64,000 nucleotides of DNA, taken from the NCBI RefSeq assembly GCF_002813455.1, contig NZ_PHHE01000001.1, positions 5,142,001-5,206,000 on the forward strand. Reading direction: 5' to 3'. Of the stretch, positions 17,600 through 25,817 are shown one piece after another; positions within the stretch are counted from its first letter, which is position 1; each line of letters opens with the position of its first letter. The notes beneath the pieces were generated by a model. The model saw only the letters and a list, made by a program, of their open reading frames with translations. It had not been told where the DNA came from and did not search any database. A program made the position numbers and the translations under genes. Origin of the DNA: Pseudomonas baetica. Its GTDB lineage: Bacteria > Pseudomonadota > Gammaproteobacteria > Pseudomonadales > Pseudomonadaceae.

Positions 17600-18778
17600 T
17601 CATTTGGACAAAAACCGCATGCCTTCTTCCAAACCACGCAACGTCAGCGGATACATCTGATCCTCGATCAAGTCCCGCACGATGTTGGTCGACGAGGTGT
17701 AGCCCCAGGTATCTTTCGGGTACGGATTGATCCAGATGAGCTTCTTGTATTTCTCCATGAAGCGCTGCATCCACAGATAACCCGGCTCTTCGTTCCAGTG
17801 CTCGACACTGCCGCCAGCCTGGGTAATTTCATAAGGCGCCATGGCGGCATCGCCGATAAAGATCACTTTGTAGTCGGCGCCGTACTTGTGCAGCAGATCC
17901 TGAGTGGAGAAACGCTCGGAAGTGCGGCGCATGTTGTTCTTCCACACCGATTCATAAATGAAGTTGTGGAAGTAGAAATACTCCAGATGCTTGAACTCGG
18001 TCTTGCAGGCCGAGAACAACTCCTCGCAGATCTTCACGTGTGCATCCATAGAACCGCCGATGTCGAACAGCAACAGCAGCTTCACCGTGTTGCGCCGTTC
18101 CGGGCGCATCTGAATGTTCAGCAGGCCGGCGTCCTTGGCGGTGTGGTCGATGGTGCCGTCGATGTCCAGCTCCTCCGCCGCACCCTGACGGGCGAATTTA
18201 CGCAGGCGGCGCAGGGCGACCTTGATGTTGCGCGTGCCTAGTTCGACGGAATCGTCGAGGTTCTTGTACTCGCGCTGATCCCAGACCTTCACCGCTTTGC
18301 CCTGGCGCTTGCCGGCATCGCCGACCCGAATGCCTTCCGGGTTGAAACCGCCGGAACCGAACGGGCTGGTGCCGCCGGTACCAATCCATTTGTTGCCGCC
18401 GGCGTGACGCTCCTTCTGTTCTTCCAGGCGCTTCTTGAACTCTTCAATCAGTTTGTCCAGCCCGCCGAGGGACTGGATCTGCGCGCGTTCTTCGTCGCTC
18501 AGCGAGCGTTCGAACTCCTTGCGCAACCAATCTTCGGGAATCAGCGCCTGAAGGTGATCGTCGAGTTTTTCCAGGCCATTGAAGTAGGCGCCGAACGCAC
18601 GGTCGAACTTGTCGAAATGCCGTTCGTCCTTCACCAGAATCGCCCGCGACAAGTAATAGAACTCGTCCATGTCGGCGAAGATCACGCGCTGTTTCAGCGC
18701 GTTGATCAGGTCGAGCAGCTCGCGCACCGACACCGGCACCTTGGCTGCACGCATTTCATTGAACAGGTTGAGCAACAT
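17600..18778 (-). CDS. VWA domain-containing protein (CoxE-like)
   Basis: A 392-aa cytoplasmic protein. The C-terminal about 170 residues form a von Willebrand A domain (VKLLLLFDIGGSMDAH). Its metal site reads D239-I-G-G-S243, where the usual motif is DxSxS, so the first serine is glycine. The N-terminal half is helical (MLLNLFNEMRAAKVPVSVRE). A Gly-rich linker (KWIGTGGTSPFGSGGFNPEG) joins them. It is the downstream partner of the MoxR ATPase (12-bp gap), a pair that usually acts as a chaperone inserting cofactors or remodelling partner complexes. The client is unknown. Confidence 0.88.
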   Translation of the reverse strand: MLLNLFNEMRAAKVPVSVRELLDLINALKQRVIFADMDEFYYLSRAILVKDERHFDKFDRAFGAYFNGLEKLDDHLQALIPEDWLRKEFERSLSDEERAQIQSLGGLDKLIEEFKKRLEEQKERHAGGNKWIGTGGTSPFGSGGFNPEGIRVGDAGKRQGKAVKVWDQREYKNLDDSVELGTRNIKVALRRLRKFARQGAAEELDIDGTIDHTAKDAGLLNIQMRPERRNTVKLLLLFDIGGSMDAHVKICEELFSACKTEFKHLEYFYFHNFIYESVWKNNMRRTSERFSTQDLLHKYGADYKVIFIGDAAMAPYEITQAGGSVEHWNEEPGYLWMQRFMEKYKKLIWINPYPKDTWGYTSSTNIVRDLIEDQMYPLTLRGLEEGMRFLSK

Positions 18779-18790
18779 GGCATCAGCCTC

Positions 18791-19636
18791 TTAGCGGGTG
18801 CCGCGACGGCTCATGAACGCCAGGCGCTCAAGCAGTTGCACGTCTTGCTCGTTTTTCACCAAGGCGCCGGCCAGCGGCGGAATCGCTTTGGTCGGATCGC
18901 GTTCGCGCAATACGGCTTCGCCGATGTTGTCGGCCATCAGCAGTTTCAGCCAGTCGACCAGCTCCGACGTTGATGGCTTCTTCTTCAGGCCCGGCACCTT
19001 GCGCACGTCGAAGAACACGTCCAGCGCTTCGCTGACCAGATCCTTCTTGATGTCCGGGTAGTGCACGTCGACGATTTTCTGCAGGGTGGTGCGGTCGGGG
19101 AAGGCGATGTAGTGGAAGAAGCAGCGACGCAGGAAGGCGTCCGGCAGCTCTTTCTCGTTGTTGGAGGTAATGATGATGATCGGGCGCTTTTTCGCCTTGA
19201 TGGTCTCGTCGATCTCGTAAACGTAGAACTCCATCTTGTCGAGTTCTTGCAGCAGGTCGTTGGGGAACTCGATGTCGGCCTTGTCGATTTCGTCGATCAG
19301 CAAAATGACCCGCTCTTCAGACTCGAACGCCTCCCAGAGCTTGCCTTTCTTCAAGTAGTTACGAACATCGTGGACTTTTTCGTTGCCCAGTTGCGAATCG
19401 CGCAGACGGCTGACCGCGTCGTACTCGTACAGGCCTTGGTGGGCCTTGGTGGTGGACTTGATGTGCCAGGTGATCAACCTGGCATTGAATGATTCGGCCA
19501 GTTGCTCGGCGAGCATGGTCTTGCCGGTGCCCGGTTCGCCCTTGACCAGCAGCGGCCGCTCCAGGGTGATGGCGGCGTTGACCGCCAGCTTCAGGTCATC
19601 GGTGGCGACGTAGGCCTGGGTGCCTTCGAACTTCAT
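18791..19636 (-). CDS. MoxR-family AAA ATPase
   Basis: A 281-aa AAA+ ATPase of the MoxR group. Walker A is GEPGTGKT (33-40), Walker B is VILLIDEIDKAD (about 110-121), sensor 1 is IIITSNNEKELPDAFLRRC with the arginine-finger position, and a C-terminal lid is present. MoxR ATPases pair with VWA proteins to activate or mature target enzymes. The gene is first in a two-gene leftward operon with the CoxE-like VWA gene. Start at the ATG at 19636 (MKFEGTQAYVATDDL). Cytoplasmic. Confidence 0.92.
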   Translation of the reverse strand: MKFEGTQAYVATDDLKLAVNAAITLERPLLVKGEPGTGKTMLAEQLAESFNARLITWHIKSTTKAHQGLYEYDAVSRLRDSQLGNEKVHDVRNYLKKGKLWEAFESEERVILLIDEIDKADIEFPNDLLQELDKMEFYVYEIDETIKAKKRPIIIITSNNEKELPDAFLRRCFFHYIAFPDRTTLQKIVDVHYPDIKKDLVSEALDVFFDVRKVPGLKKKPSTSELVDWLKLLMADNIGEAVLRERDPTKAIPPLAGALVKNEQDVQLLERLAFMSRRGTR

Positions 19637-19823
19637 CTGCTAATCCTCGAACGGTAACGCCGACCTGAACGGGCAGGGCGGGGGCGAAAAATCGGATGCC
19701 CGACTATAACGCGCGACCCGGTCGACTGTGAACGCAGACGGCTTATTCAGTCTCTGAATGGGGCGTCACATGTTGACTCGGTTTCGGCCGATACCCTTCA
19801 TCGGGAGGTGCTGGCGCAAAGCC

Positions 19824-20900
19824 TTAACCTTCATCCGGCTTCGGTCGCTCATACCGTGCATTGAAAGCCTGAACAAATCCATTGCGCAAAATCTGCAAAA
19901 ACGCTTCGAACCCGTTGATATTTTGCTGGTGCACGTTACCGCTGAGTTGCACGCGGGTAGCGAACTGGTTTTTGATCTGGTTTTTCAACACGGTTTCGGT
20001 ACCACCGACCAGTGCTTCCCAGACCGAGCGGAACAGACCTTTATTCTTGTTTTCAACGTCTTGCTGCCAGTCGAACACATCGACATCGCGCAGCAACGGT
20101 TTGATGTAACCGGTCACTTTGGCTTTTTCGGCTTTTGCTTCAATCACCACGTCGCCATGCCCGGCGTTGAAGTCGAACTTGCCATAAGCCGAGGCGAAGT
20201 CATTCATGCGCTTGAGCTCGATGTCTTTTGCGCGAAGGCGAAACTCGAAGTCTTCGAAGTTGCTCAGCGGATCGAAGGTCGCGGTGGTTTCCAGAGGGGC
20301 GTGGCCCAACAACAAAGCTTTGCCTTCGAAACGCGCATCGCGTTTGCCCTCTTTGTCGACCACGTTGGTCAAGTTGTAGATGCTGGCGTCGACGTTGGTG
20401 GCGTTCATGTTAACGGGCGGTTTGGAGTTGAAATTGCGGAATGTGACGCGACCATCGTGGATCTGGACTTCATCGAGGGTAATCGGCAGCAACTTGCCCA
20501 GTTGCTCGCGCCAGTCAGTGCCCTGACCGGTCTGGGAATTCTGCTTGTTGGCCCCACCGTCAACGAAATTCACTTCCGGTTTGATGAACTGCACCTGCGC
20601 TACCACGGCATGGTCGTACCAGAGCGAATGCCAGCTCACTGACAGATCAATCAGCGGCGCATTGACGAAAGGCACAGGCACTTTGCCGTCGACCTTGACG
20701 ATCTTCAGGCCGTTGATCTTGTAAGCACCGCGCCACCACGCCAGGTCGACATCGGTGATCTGTCCACGGTAGTCGCCCATGTTCGCCAGCTTGCCGTTCA
20801 GATAGTCGCGCACCAGATAGGGCAGGGCGATGTGCGCTGCGATCAGCAGCACGACAACGCCTGCAAATGTCCATAACGGCCAGCTGTAACGACGCTTCAT
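19824..20900 (-). CDS. DUF748 / AsmA-like envelope protein
   Basis: A 358-aa protein with a single N-terminal membrane anchor (YSWPLWTFAGVVVLLIAAHIAL, about 5-26) and a long periplasmic region of beta-strand repeats, as in the AsmA-like DUF748 family (DYLNGKLANMGDYRGQITDVDLAWWRGAY and similar short strand patterns). Such proteins are bridge-like envelope lipid-transfer candidates in related families, but no function is proven for this one. Start at the ATG at 20900. It diverges from cysK, leaving 126 bp for both promoters. Confidence 0.82.
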   Translation of the reverse strand: MKRRYSWPLWTFAGVVVLLIAAHIALPYLVRDYLNGKLANMGDYRGQITDVDLAWWRGAYKINGLKIVKVDGKVPVPFVNAPLIDLSVSWHSLWYDHAVVAQVQFIKPEVNFVDGGANKQNSQTGQGTDWREQLGKLLPITLDEVQIHDGRVTFRNFNSKPPVNMNATNVDASIYNLTNVVDKEGKRDARFEGKALLLGHAPLETTATFDPLSNFEDFEFRLRAKDIELKRMNDFASAYGKFDFNAGHGDVVIEAKAEKAKVTGYIKPLLRDVDVFDWQQDVENKNKGLFRSVWEALVGGTETVLKNQIKNQFATRVQLSGNVHQQNINGFEAFLQILRNGFVQAFNARYERPKPDEG

Positions 20901-21026
20901 GACGACAATTCCCGAACGGTGTAATCGATTGACTGCCCGTCGCCGCAGACGTTCGACCCGACTGGACTGTGATGGGCAACAGGCATACCTTGGGCGCTGA
21001 ATTCAATGCTGCATAAGGACCCAGCC

Positions 21027-22001
21027 ATGAGCCGTATTTTTGCTGACAACGCCCATTCCATCGGTAACACGCCGCTGGTGCAGATCAATCGCATCGCGCC
21101 GCGTGGCGTGACCATCCTGGCCAAGATCGAGGGGCGTAACCCCGGTTATTCGGTCAAGTGTCGTATCGGCGCCAACATGATCTGGGACGCTGAAAGCAGC
21201 GGCAAACTCAAACCAGGCATGACCATCGTCGAGCCGACGTCGGGTAATACCGGCATCGGTCTGGCTTTCGTGGCTGCCGCCCGTGGCTACAAGTTGATGC
21301 TGACCATGCCGGCGTCGATGAGCATCGAGCGGCGCAAAGTCCTCAAGGCGCTGGGCGCCGAACTGGTGCTGACCGAACCGGCCAAAGGCATGAAAGGTGC
21401 GATCCAGAAGGCCACTGAGATTGTTGCCAGCGATACAGGCAAATACTTCATGCCGGCGCAGTTCGATAACCCCGCCAACCCGGCGATTCACGAAAAAACC
21501 ACCGGCCCGGAAATCTGGAACGACACCGATGGCGCGGTCGATGTGCTGGTGGCGGGTGTCGGTACCGGCGGAACCATCACCGGTGTTTCGCGGTATATCA
21601 AGAATACCCAGGGCAAACCGATTCTCTCTGTGGCCGTCGAGCCGGTGTCTTCACCGGTCATTACTCAGGCCCTGGCTGGCGAAGAAATCAAGCCGAGCCC
21701 GCACAAGATTCAGGGCATCGGTGCCGGTTTTGTACCGAAGAACCTGGACTTGTCGATGGTTGACCGGGTAGAGCGGGTTACCGACGAAGAGTCCAAGGCG
21801 ATGGCTCTGCGCTTGATGCAGGAAGAAGGCATCTTGTGCGGTATTTCCTGCGGCGCGGCCATGGCGGTCGCGGTGCGTCTGGCCGAAACGCCTGAGATGC
21901 AGGGCAAGACCATCGTGGTGATTCTGCCGGACTCCGGTGAACGCTACCTGTCGAGCATGCTGTTCAGCGATCTGTTCACCGAGCAGGAGAACCAGCGGTA
22001 A
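21027..22001 (+). CDS. cysK: Cysteine synthase A
   Basis: PLP enzyme that makes L-cysteine from O-acetylserine and sulfide in the cytoplasm. 324 aa, as in E. coli CysK. The PLP lysine is K44 in [13 protein letters not shown]; the substrate loop EPTSGNTGI, the phosphate-binding [10 protein letters not shown] and the C-terminal PDSGERYLS are intact. I use the ATG at 21027 ([17 protein letters not shown]); an in-frame ATG seven codons earlier overlaps the ATAAGGAC ribosome-binding region. Monocistronic. CysK rather than CysM because of length and the close match along its whole course. Confidence 0.93.
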   Translation: MSRIFADNAHSIGNTPLVQINRIAPRGVTILAKIEGRNPGYSVKCRIGANMIWDAESSGKLKPGMTIVEPTSGNTGIGLAFVAAARGYKLMLTMPASMSIERRKVLKALGAELVLTEPAKGMKGAIQKATEIVASDTGKYFMPAQFDNPANPAIHEKTTGPEIWNDTDGAVDVLVAGVGTGGTITGVSRYIKNTQGKPILSVAVEPVSSPVITQALAGEEIKPSPHKIQGIGAGFVPKNLDLSMVDRVERVTDEESKAMALRLMQEEGILCGISCGAAMAVAVRLAETPEMQGKTIVVILPDSGERYLSSMLFSDLFTEQENQR

Positions 22002-22185
22002 TCGATTTGACTCAGGTCAGCCCAGGTTCAGGGTGCTTATGTTAATAAATGCTTTGTTGCGCAATTCTTAACACTGAATCTTGGGCTGAACGGGTTTTGT
22101 ACCAGGCCGGTAGTGTTTATCATGGCCGGCTGCCATGTCGGGTAAAGGGCATTGCGCAGCGTTGTCTTTATTCAAGGAGTCGTTG

Positions 22186-23124
22186 ATGACCTTTTCGTTA
22201 GCCGCCAAGGTGTTGGTGTTGCTGCTGTTTGTGGGCAGCATCCTCTATGTGCATTTGCGCGGTAAGGCGCGCCTGCCGGTGCTGCGCCAGTTCGTCAACC
22301 ACTCGGCATTGTTCGCCCCGTATAACACCTTGATGTACTTGTTCTCGGGTGTACCGTCCAAGCCTTATCTGGATCGCAGCAAGTTCCCGGAACTGGACGT
22401 ACTGCGCGATAACTGGGAAACCATCCGCGACGAAGCCATGCACCTGTTCGACGAGGGTTACATCCGCGCCGCCGAGAAGAACAACGACGCCGGTTTCGGC
22501 TCGTTCTTCAAGAAGGGCTGGAAGCGTTTCTATCTCAAGTGGTACGACAAACCGCTGCCATCGGCTGAAACCTTGTGCCCGAAAACCGTGGCGCTGGTCA
22601 GTGCCATCCCTAACGTCAAAGGCGCCATGTTCGCGCTGTTGCCGGGCGGCAGCCACCTTAACCCGCACCGCGATCCGTTCGCCGGTTCCCTGCGTTATCA
22701 CCTCGGCCTGTCGACACCGAACTCCGACGATTGCCGGATCTTCGTCGACGGTCAGGTTTACGCCTGGCGCGACGGTGAGGACGTGATGTTCGACGAGACC
22801 TACGTGCATTGGGTCAAGAACGAAACCGACAAGACCCGCGTCATCCTGTTCTGCGACATCGAACGTCCGCTGAGCAACCGTCTGATGACCCGCATCAACC
22901 GCTTCATCAGTGGCTGGCTCGGCCGCGCGACTGCGCCACAGAATCTTGATGATGAACGCGTCGGCGGGATCAACCAGGCCTACGCCTGGAGCAAGAGCTT
23001 CAGTGACAAGTTCAGCGGTGTGGTCAAACAGTGGAAACGCCGCAATCCCAAGGCCTACCGTGTGTTGCGGCCAGTGCTGGCGGTGGTGGTGCTGACATTG
23101 CTGGGGTATTGGCTGTTTGGTTGA
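22186..23124 (+). CDS. lpxO: Lipid A 2-hydroxylase LpxO-type dioxygenase
   Basis: A 312-aa Fe(II)/2-oxoglutarate dioxygenase of the aspartyl/asparaginyl beta-hydroxylase fold that 2-hydroxylates lipid A acyl chains at the inner membrane. The iron ligands H161-x-D163 (NPHRDPF) and H208 (VHWVKNETDKTRVIL) are present with the 2-oxoglutarate arginine nearby. Hydrophobic segments at both ends (LAAKVLVLLLFVGSILYV; VLAVVVLTLLGYWLF) anchor it. The ATG at 22186 follows AAGGAG. A strong terminator follows. A related family member acting on another substrate cannot be excluded. Confidence 0.87.
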   Translation: MTFSLAAKVLVLLLFVGSILYVHLRGKARLPVLRQFVNHSALFAPYNTLMYLFSGVPSKPYLDRSKFPELDVLRDNWETIRDEAMHLFDEGYIRAAEKNNDAGFGSFFKKGWKRFYLKWYDKPLPSAETLCPKTVALVSAIPNVKGAMFALLPGGSHLNPHRDPFAGSLRYHLGLSTPNSDDCRIFVDGQVYAWRDGEDVMFDETYVHWVKNETDKTRVILFCDIERPLSNRLMTRINRFISGWLGRATAPQNLDDERVGGINQAYAWSKSFSDKFSGVVKQWKRRNPKAYRVLRPVLAVVVLTLLGYWLFG

Positions 23125-23347
23125 GGGCTAACCAGAAATGAAAAACCGCTCCTTGTGAGCGGTTTTTTGATGATGGGAACGCGAAAGAGGCGCCCGCGAG
23201 AATACCGCCTCGCTCCTCAACGGCTGGATTTGCCAATGCCTCCCTGATTCGCTGCAACTCCTTTTCAGACAACTCTCCAGAAGACCGCTTTCTATTGGCC
23301 TTTGTTGATTTGGCGTCTGAGGCCTTGTTTTCAACGACAGCTTTCAT
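23024..23347 (-). CDS. Possible small gene, possibly a remnant
   Basis: The open frame begins at an ATG at 23347 with GGAG five bases upstream and encodes MKAVVENKASDAKSTKANRK followed by a helical SGELSEKELQRIREALANPA segment, which looks like real protein. After about 60 residues it runs through the lpxO terminator and 100 bp antisense to lpxO, giving composition typical of non-coding sequence (SAPPPPALAATHGRPWDCG). The 5' half may therefore be the start of a gene whose end was lost by deletion. It lies 49 bp downstream of an acetyltransferase-like remnant on the same strand. Family unknown. Confidence 0.35.
   Translation of the reverse strand: MKAVVENKASDAKSTKANRKRSSGELSEKELQRIREALANPAVEERGGILAGASFAFPSSKNRSQGAVFHFWLALNQTANTPAMSAPPPPALAATHGRPWDCGVSTV
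23141..23168 (+). terminator. Rho-independent terminator after lpxO
   Basis: AACCGCTC (23144-23151), 5-nt loop, GAGCGGTT (23157-23164) followed by TTTT, and preceded by an A-run. A clean intrinsic terminator. Confidence 0.92.
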
Positions 23348-23396
23348 GGTGTCTCCGGCGTTGATCATTAAATGAGCAGTTGCCCCGATACTAGTC

Positions 23397-23513
23397 TTAG
23401 TCAATAAGCTTCACAAGCCGACCCTCTGAATCGAACTCAAAGCCCAGTTGCTGGTAGAGAGAGATGACCCCTGGGAGAGGCTCCTGAATTTCAATTTGTT
23501 TGCTGCCACCAGC
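23397..23513 (-). pseudogene. C-terminal remnant of a GNAT-like acetyltransferase
   Basis: A 38-codon stretch ending in TAA at 23397 translates to GGSKQIEIQEPLPGVISL then YQQLGFEFDSEGRLVKLID. The YxxLGFE pattern near the C-terminus is typical of GNAT acetyltransferases. A TAG lies immediately upstream in frame and there is no plausible start, so only the tail survives. Too short for the family to be certain. Confidence 0.4.
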
Positions 23514-23598
23514 CTATCCACCTCCCTTCAGCCTGTCGCTACTGGCCCTTTGTCCAAATCATTGCAATCCATGTCCCGCGCTGGTTATAGTCGGCGCT

Positions 23599-23618
23599 CG
23601 TGAGTCATACGACTCACG
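23599..23618. promoter_or_regulatory. Palindrome in the leader of the short ORF
   Basis: CGTGAGTC-ATAC-GACTCACG, an 8-bp perfect inverted repeat with a 4-nt loop. It sits just after GGTTATAGTC (a fair -10 box, with TTGCAA upstream) and 30 bp before a short ORF. Either an operator or an RNA hairpin near the 5' end of the transcript. Confidence 0.55.
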
Positions 23619-23648
23619 TTCCAACCCCTTCAAAAAAGATCTGCCCCA

Positions 23649-23813
23649 ATGCCTGCATCCCTCATCAACGCGGTAGTCGATTCAGCGGTCAACGCTGGCG
23701 TCGTGCCGTGCGGGAATCAGCAGCCCAAGCGGATCAGTCATTACCCCCCACCTGTCAGTAGCACGCCGGTGTGCGCAGTCGTATCACCGCCGGGCGTTGG
23801 CGTTTCGGGCTGA
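23649..23813 (+). CDS. Short ORF, possible leader peptide upstream of a DMT exporter
   Basis: A 54-codon frame: MPASLINAVVDSAVNAGVVP then CGNQQPKRISHYPPPVSSTP and VCAVVSPPGVGVSG. It has two Cys and a PPP run, no membrane segment and a weak Shine-Dalgarno. It lies between a palindrome (23599-23618) and the exporter at 23909, about 95 bp upstream of that start. Its balanced composition, unlike the surrounding non-coding sequence, and the PPP stall-prone segment suggest a conserved small protein or a regulatory leader. I have an unverifiable impression that similar peptides recur in Pseudomonas. Confidence 0.45.
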   Translation: MPASLINAVVDSAVNAGVVPCGNQQPKRISHYPPPVSSTPVCAVVSPPGVGVSG

Positions 23814-23908
23814 TCGGCAGTTTCTGCTGACCCCTGTGCCCGCCGCAAAAATCTACTGAATTTCAGCTTCGGCTGAGTTGGCTATTTGCCTGACTACAGG
23901 TGGTATTC

Positions 23909-24772
23909 ATGTTTGTCCTTTCGAAAAAGTCCGCGCTCGCGGCGGCGTCCACGAGCCTGTTCGTTCTGCTGTGGAGCAGCGGGGCGATTTTCTCCAAATG
24001 GGGCCTGGCCCACGCGTCACCGTTTGCCTTTCTGTTGATCCGCTTTGCCATCGCCCTGTGCGGGTTGGTGCTGCTGATGCCGTTGCTCAAGCTGAAGTTG
24101 CCCAAGGGCGGCCGGCCGATGCTGTTTGCGATTGCCACCGGTGTGGTGTTGTTGGGGGCGTATCAGATTTTCTATCTGTTGGCTCTGAACACCAAAGTCA
24201 CCCCGGGGGTGATGGCGACCATCATGGGCGTGCAGCCGATTCTCACCGTTGTACTGATGGAGCGGCAGCGCTCGGCGAGCCGGATGTTTGGTCTGGCGTT
24301 GGGGCTGGCCGGGCTGATCATGGTGGTGTATCAGGGCATCGGGCTGGCCGGGATGTCGTGGGCGGGGATGCTGTTCGGTCTGCTGGCGCTGGCGAGCATG
24401 ACGCTGGGTTCGATCATGCAGAAACGCATCACCGACAATCCCCTCGGCACGCTACCGGTGCAGTACCTGGCCGGACTGTTGTTGTGCGCGATCTTTGTGC
24501 CGTTCCAGCCGTTTCACTTCGAGCACACTGCCGGTTTCATCGTGCCGGTGTTGTGGATGGGGCTGGTGGTGTCGGTGCTGGCGACGCTGTTGCTGTATCG
24601 GCTGATCGCACGGGGCAATCTGGTGAATGTCACCAGTCTGTTCTATTTGGTGCCGGCGGTGACGGCAGTGATGGACTACCTGATTTTCGGCAACCGACTG
24701 GCGACGTTGAGCTTGTTCGGCATGCTGTTGATCGTCATTGGTCTGGCATTCGTCTTCCGTAAAACAGCGTAA
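23909..24772 (+). CDS. DMT superfamily (EamA) transporter
   Basis: A 287-aa inner-membrane exporter with ten membrane segments in two EamA repeats (first about 10-140, second about 150-285). Typical features are LLWSSGAIFSKWGLAHASPF at helix 1 and the start of repeat 2 at LLALASMTLGSIMQKR. Substrates of such proteins are usually amino acids or metabolites; none can be named. I start at the ATG at 23909 (MFVLSKKSALAAAS); a GTG three codons upstream is possible. It ends at a bidirectional terminator shared with the convergent LysR gene. Confidence 0.87.
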   Translation: MFVLSKKSALAAASTSLFVLLWSSGAIFSKWGLAHASPFAFLLIRFAIALCGLVLLMPLLKLKLPKGGRPMLFAIATGVVLLGAYQIFYLLALNTKVTPGVMATIMGVQPILTVVLMERQRSASRMFGLALGLAGLIMVVYQGIGLAGMSWAGMLFGLLALASMTLGSIMQKRITDNPLGTLPVQYLAGLLLCAIFVPFQPFHFEHTAGFIVPVLWMGLVVSVLATLLLYRLIARGNLVNVTSLFYLVPAVTAVMDYLIFGNRLATLSLFGMLLIVIGLAFVFRKTA

Positions 24773-24780
24773 ACCGCAAA

Positions 24781-24809
24781 AAGCCCGGAGCCATTCTCCG
24801 GGCCTTTTT
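24781..24809. terminator. Bidirectional intrinsic terminator
   Basis: GCCCGGAG (24783-24790), CCATT loop, CTCCGGGC (24796-24803), with a T-run on the right and an A-run on the left, so it can stop both the rightward DMT gene and the leftward tctCBA-lysR transcript. Confidence 0.92.
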
Positions 24810-25750
24810 CATTTGCTCAACGCATGTTCGGCCCGTACCGAATTCATGAACGCCTGCATCGCCGACGATTGAATCCGATGACGGCGGGTGATCAGGCCGA
24901 ACGGTGGCAGGCGCGCCTCAAACTTGATCGGCAGCACCGCCAGCAGATCGCGACCAGGATAGTCCTCGACCACCGACACCGGCGTCACACCGAGCATGTC
25001 GGTCTGCTGGATCAATGATAACAAGGTCATGATCGAGGTGGTTTCGACGATGCTGCTGGGGATGTCGACCCGGGCGTTGTGGAACACCTGATTGATGATC
25101 GCACGCATCGGGCTTGGCTGCTGTTGCAGCACCCAGGTCATGTTTTGCAGTTCCGCCCAGCTGAGGTTTTTCTCTTTTGCCAGTGGATTCTGCGCGCCGG
25201 CAATCACACACAAGGCTTCTTCGCCGAGGCTGTCGAAGAGCAATTCTTCTGCCCGCGCTCCGGCGGGAATTCGGCCCAGCACGATGTCCAGTTGATCCTG
25301 CAACAGCGCCTGCACCAGCACGTCGCTGGTGTCGACCTGGATGCTCATCGACAGGCGCGGATGGCTTTGCTTCAAGGTCGCAATGGTGCGCGTCAGCAAA
25401 CCCGAGGCCAGCGCCGGAATCGCCCCGACCGCTACCCGTCCGAGATTGCCCGACTCCAGCGCTACCAATTCTTCACGCATGCCGCTGAGTTCGGCGAAGA
25501 CCATGCGTGCGTAATAGATCACCGTCTCGCCAAACGGCGTCGAGCGCATGCCCCGGGGCAAGCGCTCGAACAGCTCGACGCCGAGCAAATCCTCGGCCTC
25601 GTGGAGCATTTTGGTCGCCGCCGGTTGGGTCATGCCGATGTGGTCGGCGGCGCGGCGCAGCGAGCCGAATTCCTGCAACGCCAGCATCAGCCGCAACTGG
25701 CGCAGACGCAGGCGGCTGTGGATCACGTTGGCATCAGGAATTCGGGTCAT
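24809..25750 (-). CDS. LysR-type regulator of the sugar-acid island
   Basis: A 313-aa LysR regulator. The HTH is at about 17-76 (RLRLRQLRLMLALQEFGSLR, RAADHIGMTQPAATKMLHEA), followed by a substrate-binding-like domain starting near 100 (GRVAVGAIPALASGLLTRTI), most like the GbpR subgroup that responds to sugars or sugar acids. It lies 67 bp downstream of tctA on the same strand and is probably the last gene of tctC-tctB-tctA-lysR. It is the obvious candidate to bind the GGTTATCGC elements at 29060-29252 and 34839. From memory, P. aeruginosa PAO1 has a similar regulator (PA2206) beside a like gene set. Confidence 0.87.
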   Translation of the reverse strand: MTRIPDANVIHSRLRLRQLRLMLALQEFGSLRRAADHIGMTQPAATKMLHEAEDLLGVELFERLPRGMRSTPFGETVIYYARMVFAELSGMREELVALESGNLGRVAVGAIPALASGLLTRTIATLKQSHPRLSMSIQVDTSDVLVQALLQDQLDIVLGRIPAGARAEELLFDSLGEEALCVIAGAQNPLAKEKNLSWAELQNMTWVLQQQPSPMRAIINQVFHNARVDIPSSIVETTSIMTLLSLIQQTDMLGVTPVSVVEDYPGRDLLAVLPIKFEARLPPFGLITRRHRIQSSAMQAFMNSVRAEHALSK

Positions 25751-25817
25751 GGGCCGTGCTCGCGAAAAAGACAGGTGGCCAGCCTGACAACAAATGTCAG
25801 GCAGTGCCAGTCCTGTG

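Noticed and set aside
19637..19823. Small gene between the MoxR and DUF748 genes
   Set aside because: No frame with a start, ribosome site and coding-like composition was found.
22002..22185. RNA gene or riboswitch upstream of lpxO
   Set aside because: There is a weak promoter-like stretch (TTGTAC then TTTATCAT) but no convincing structured RNA could be drawn.
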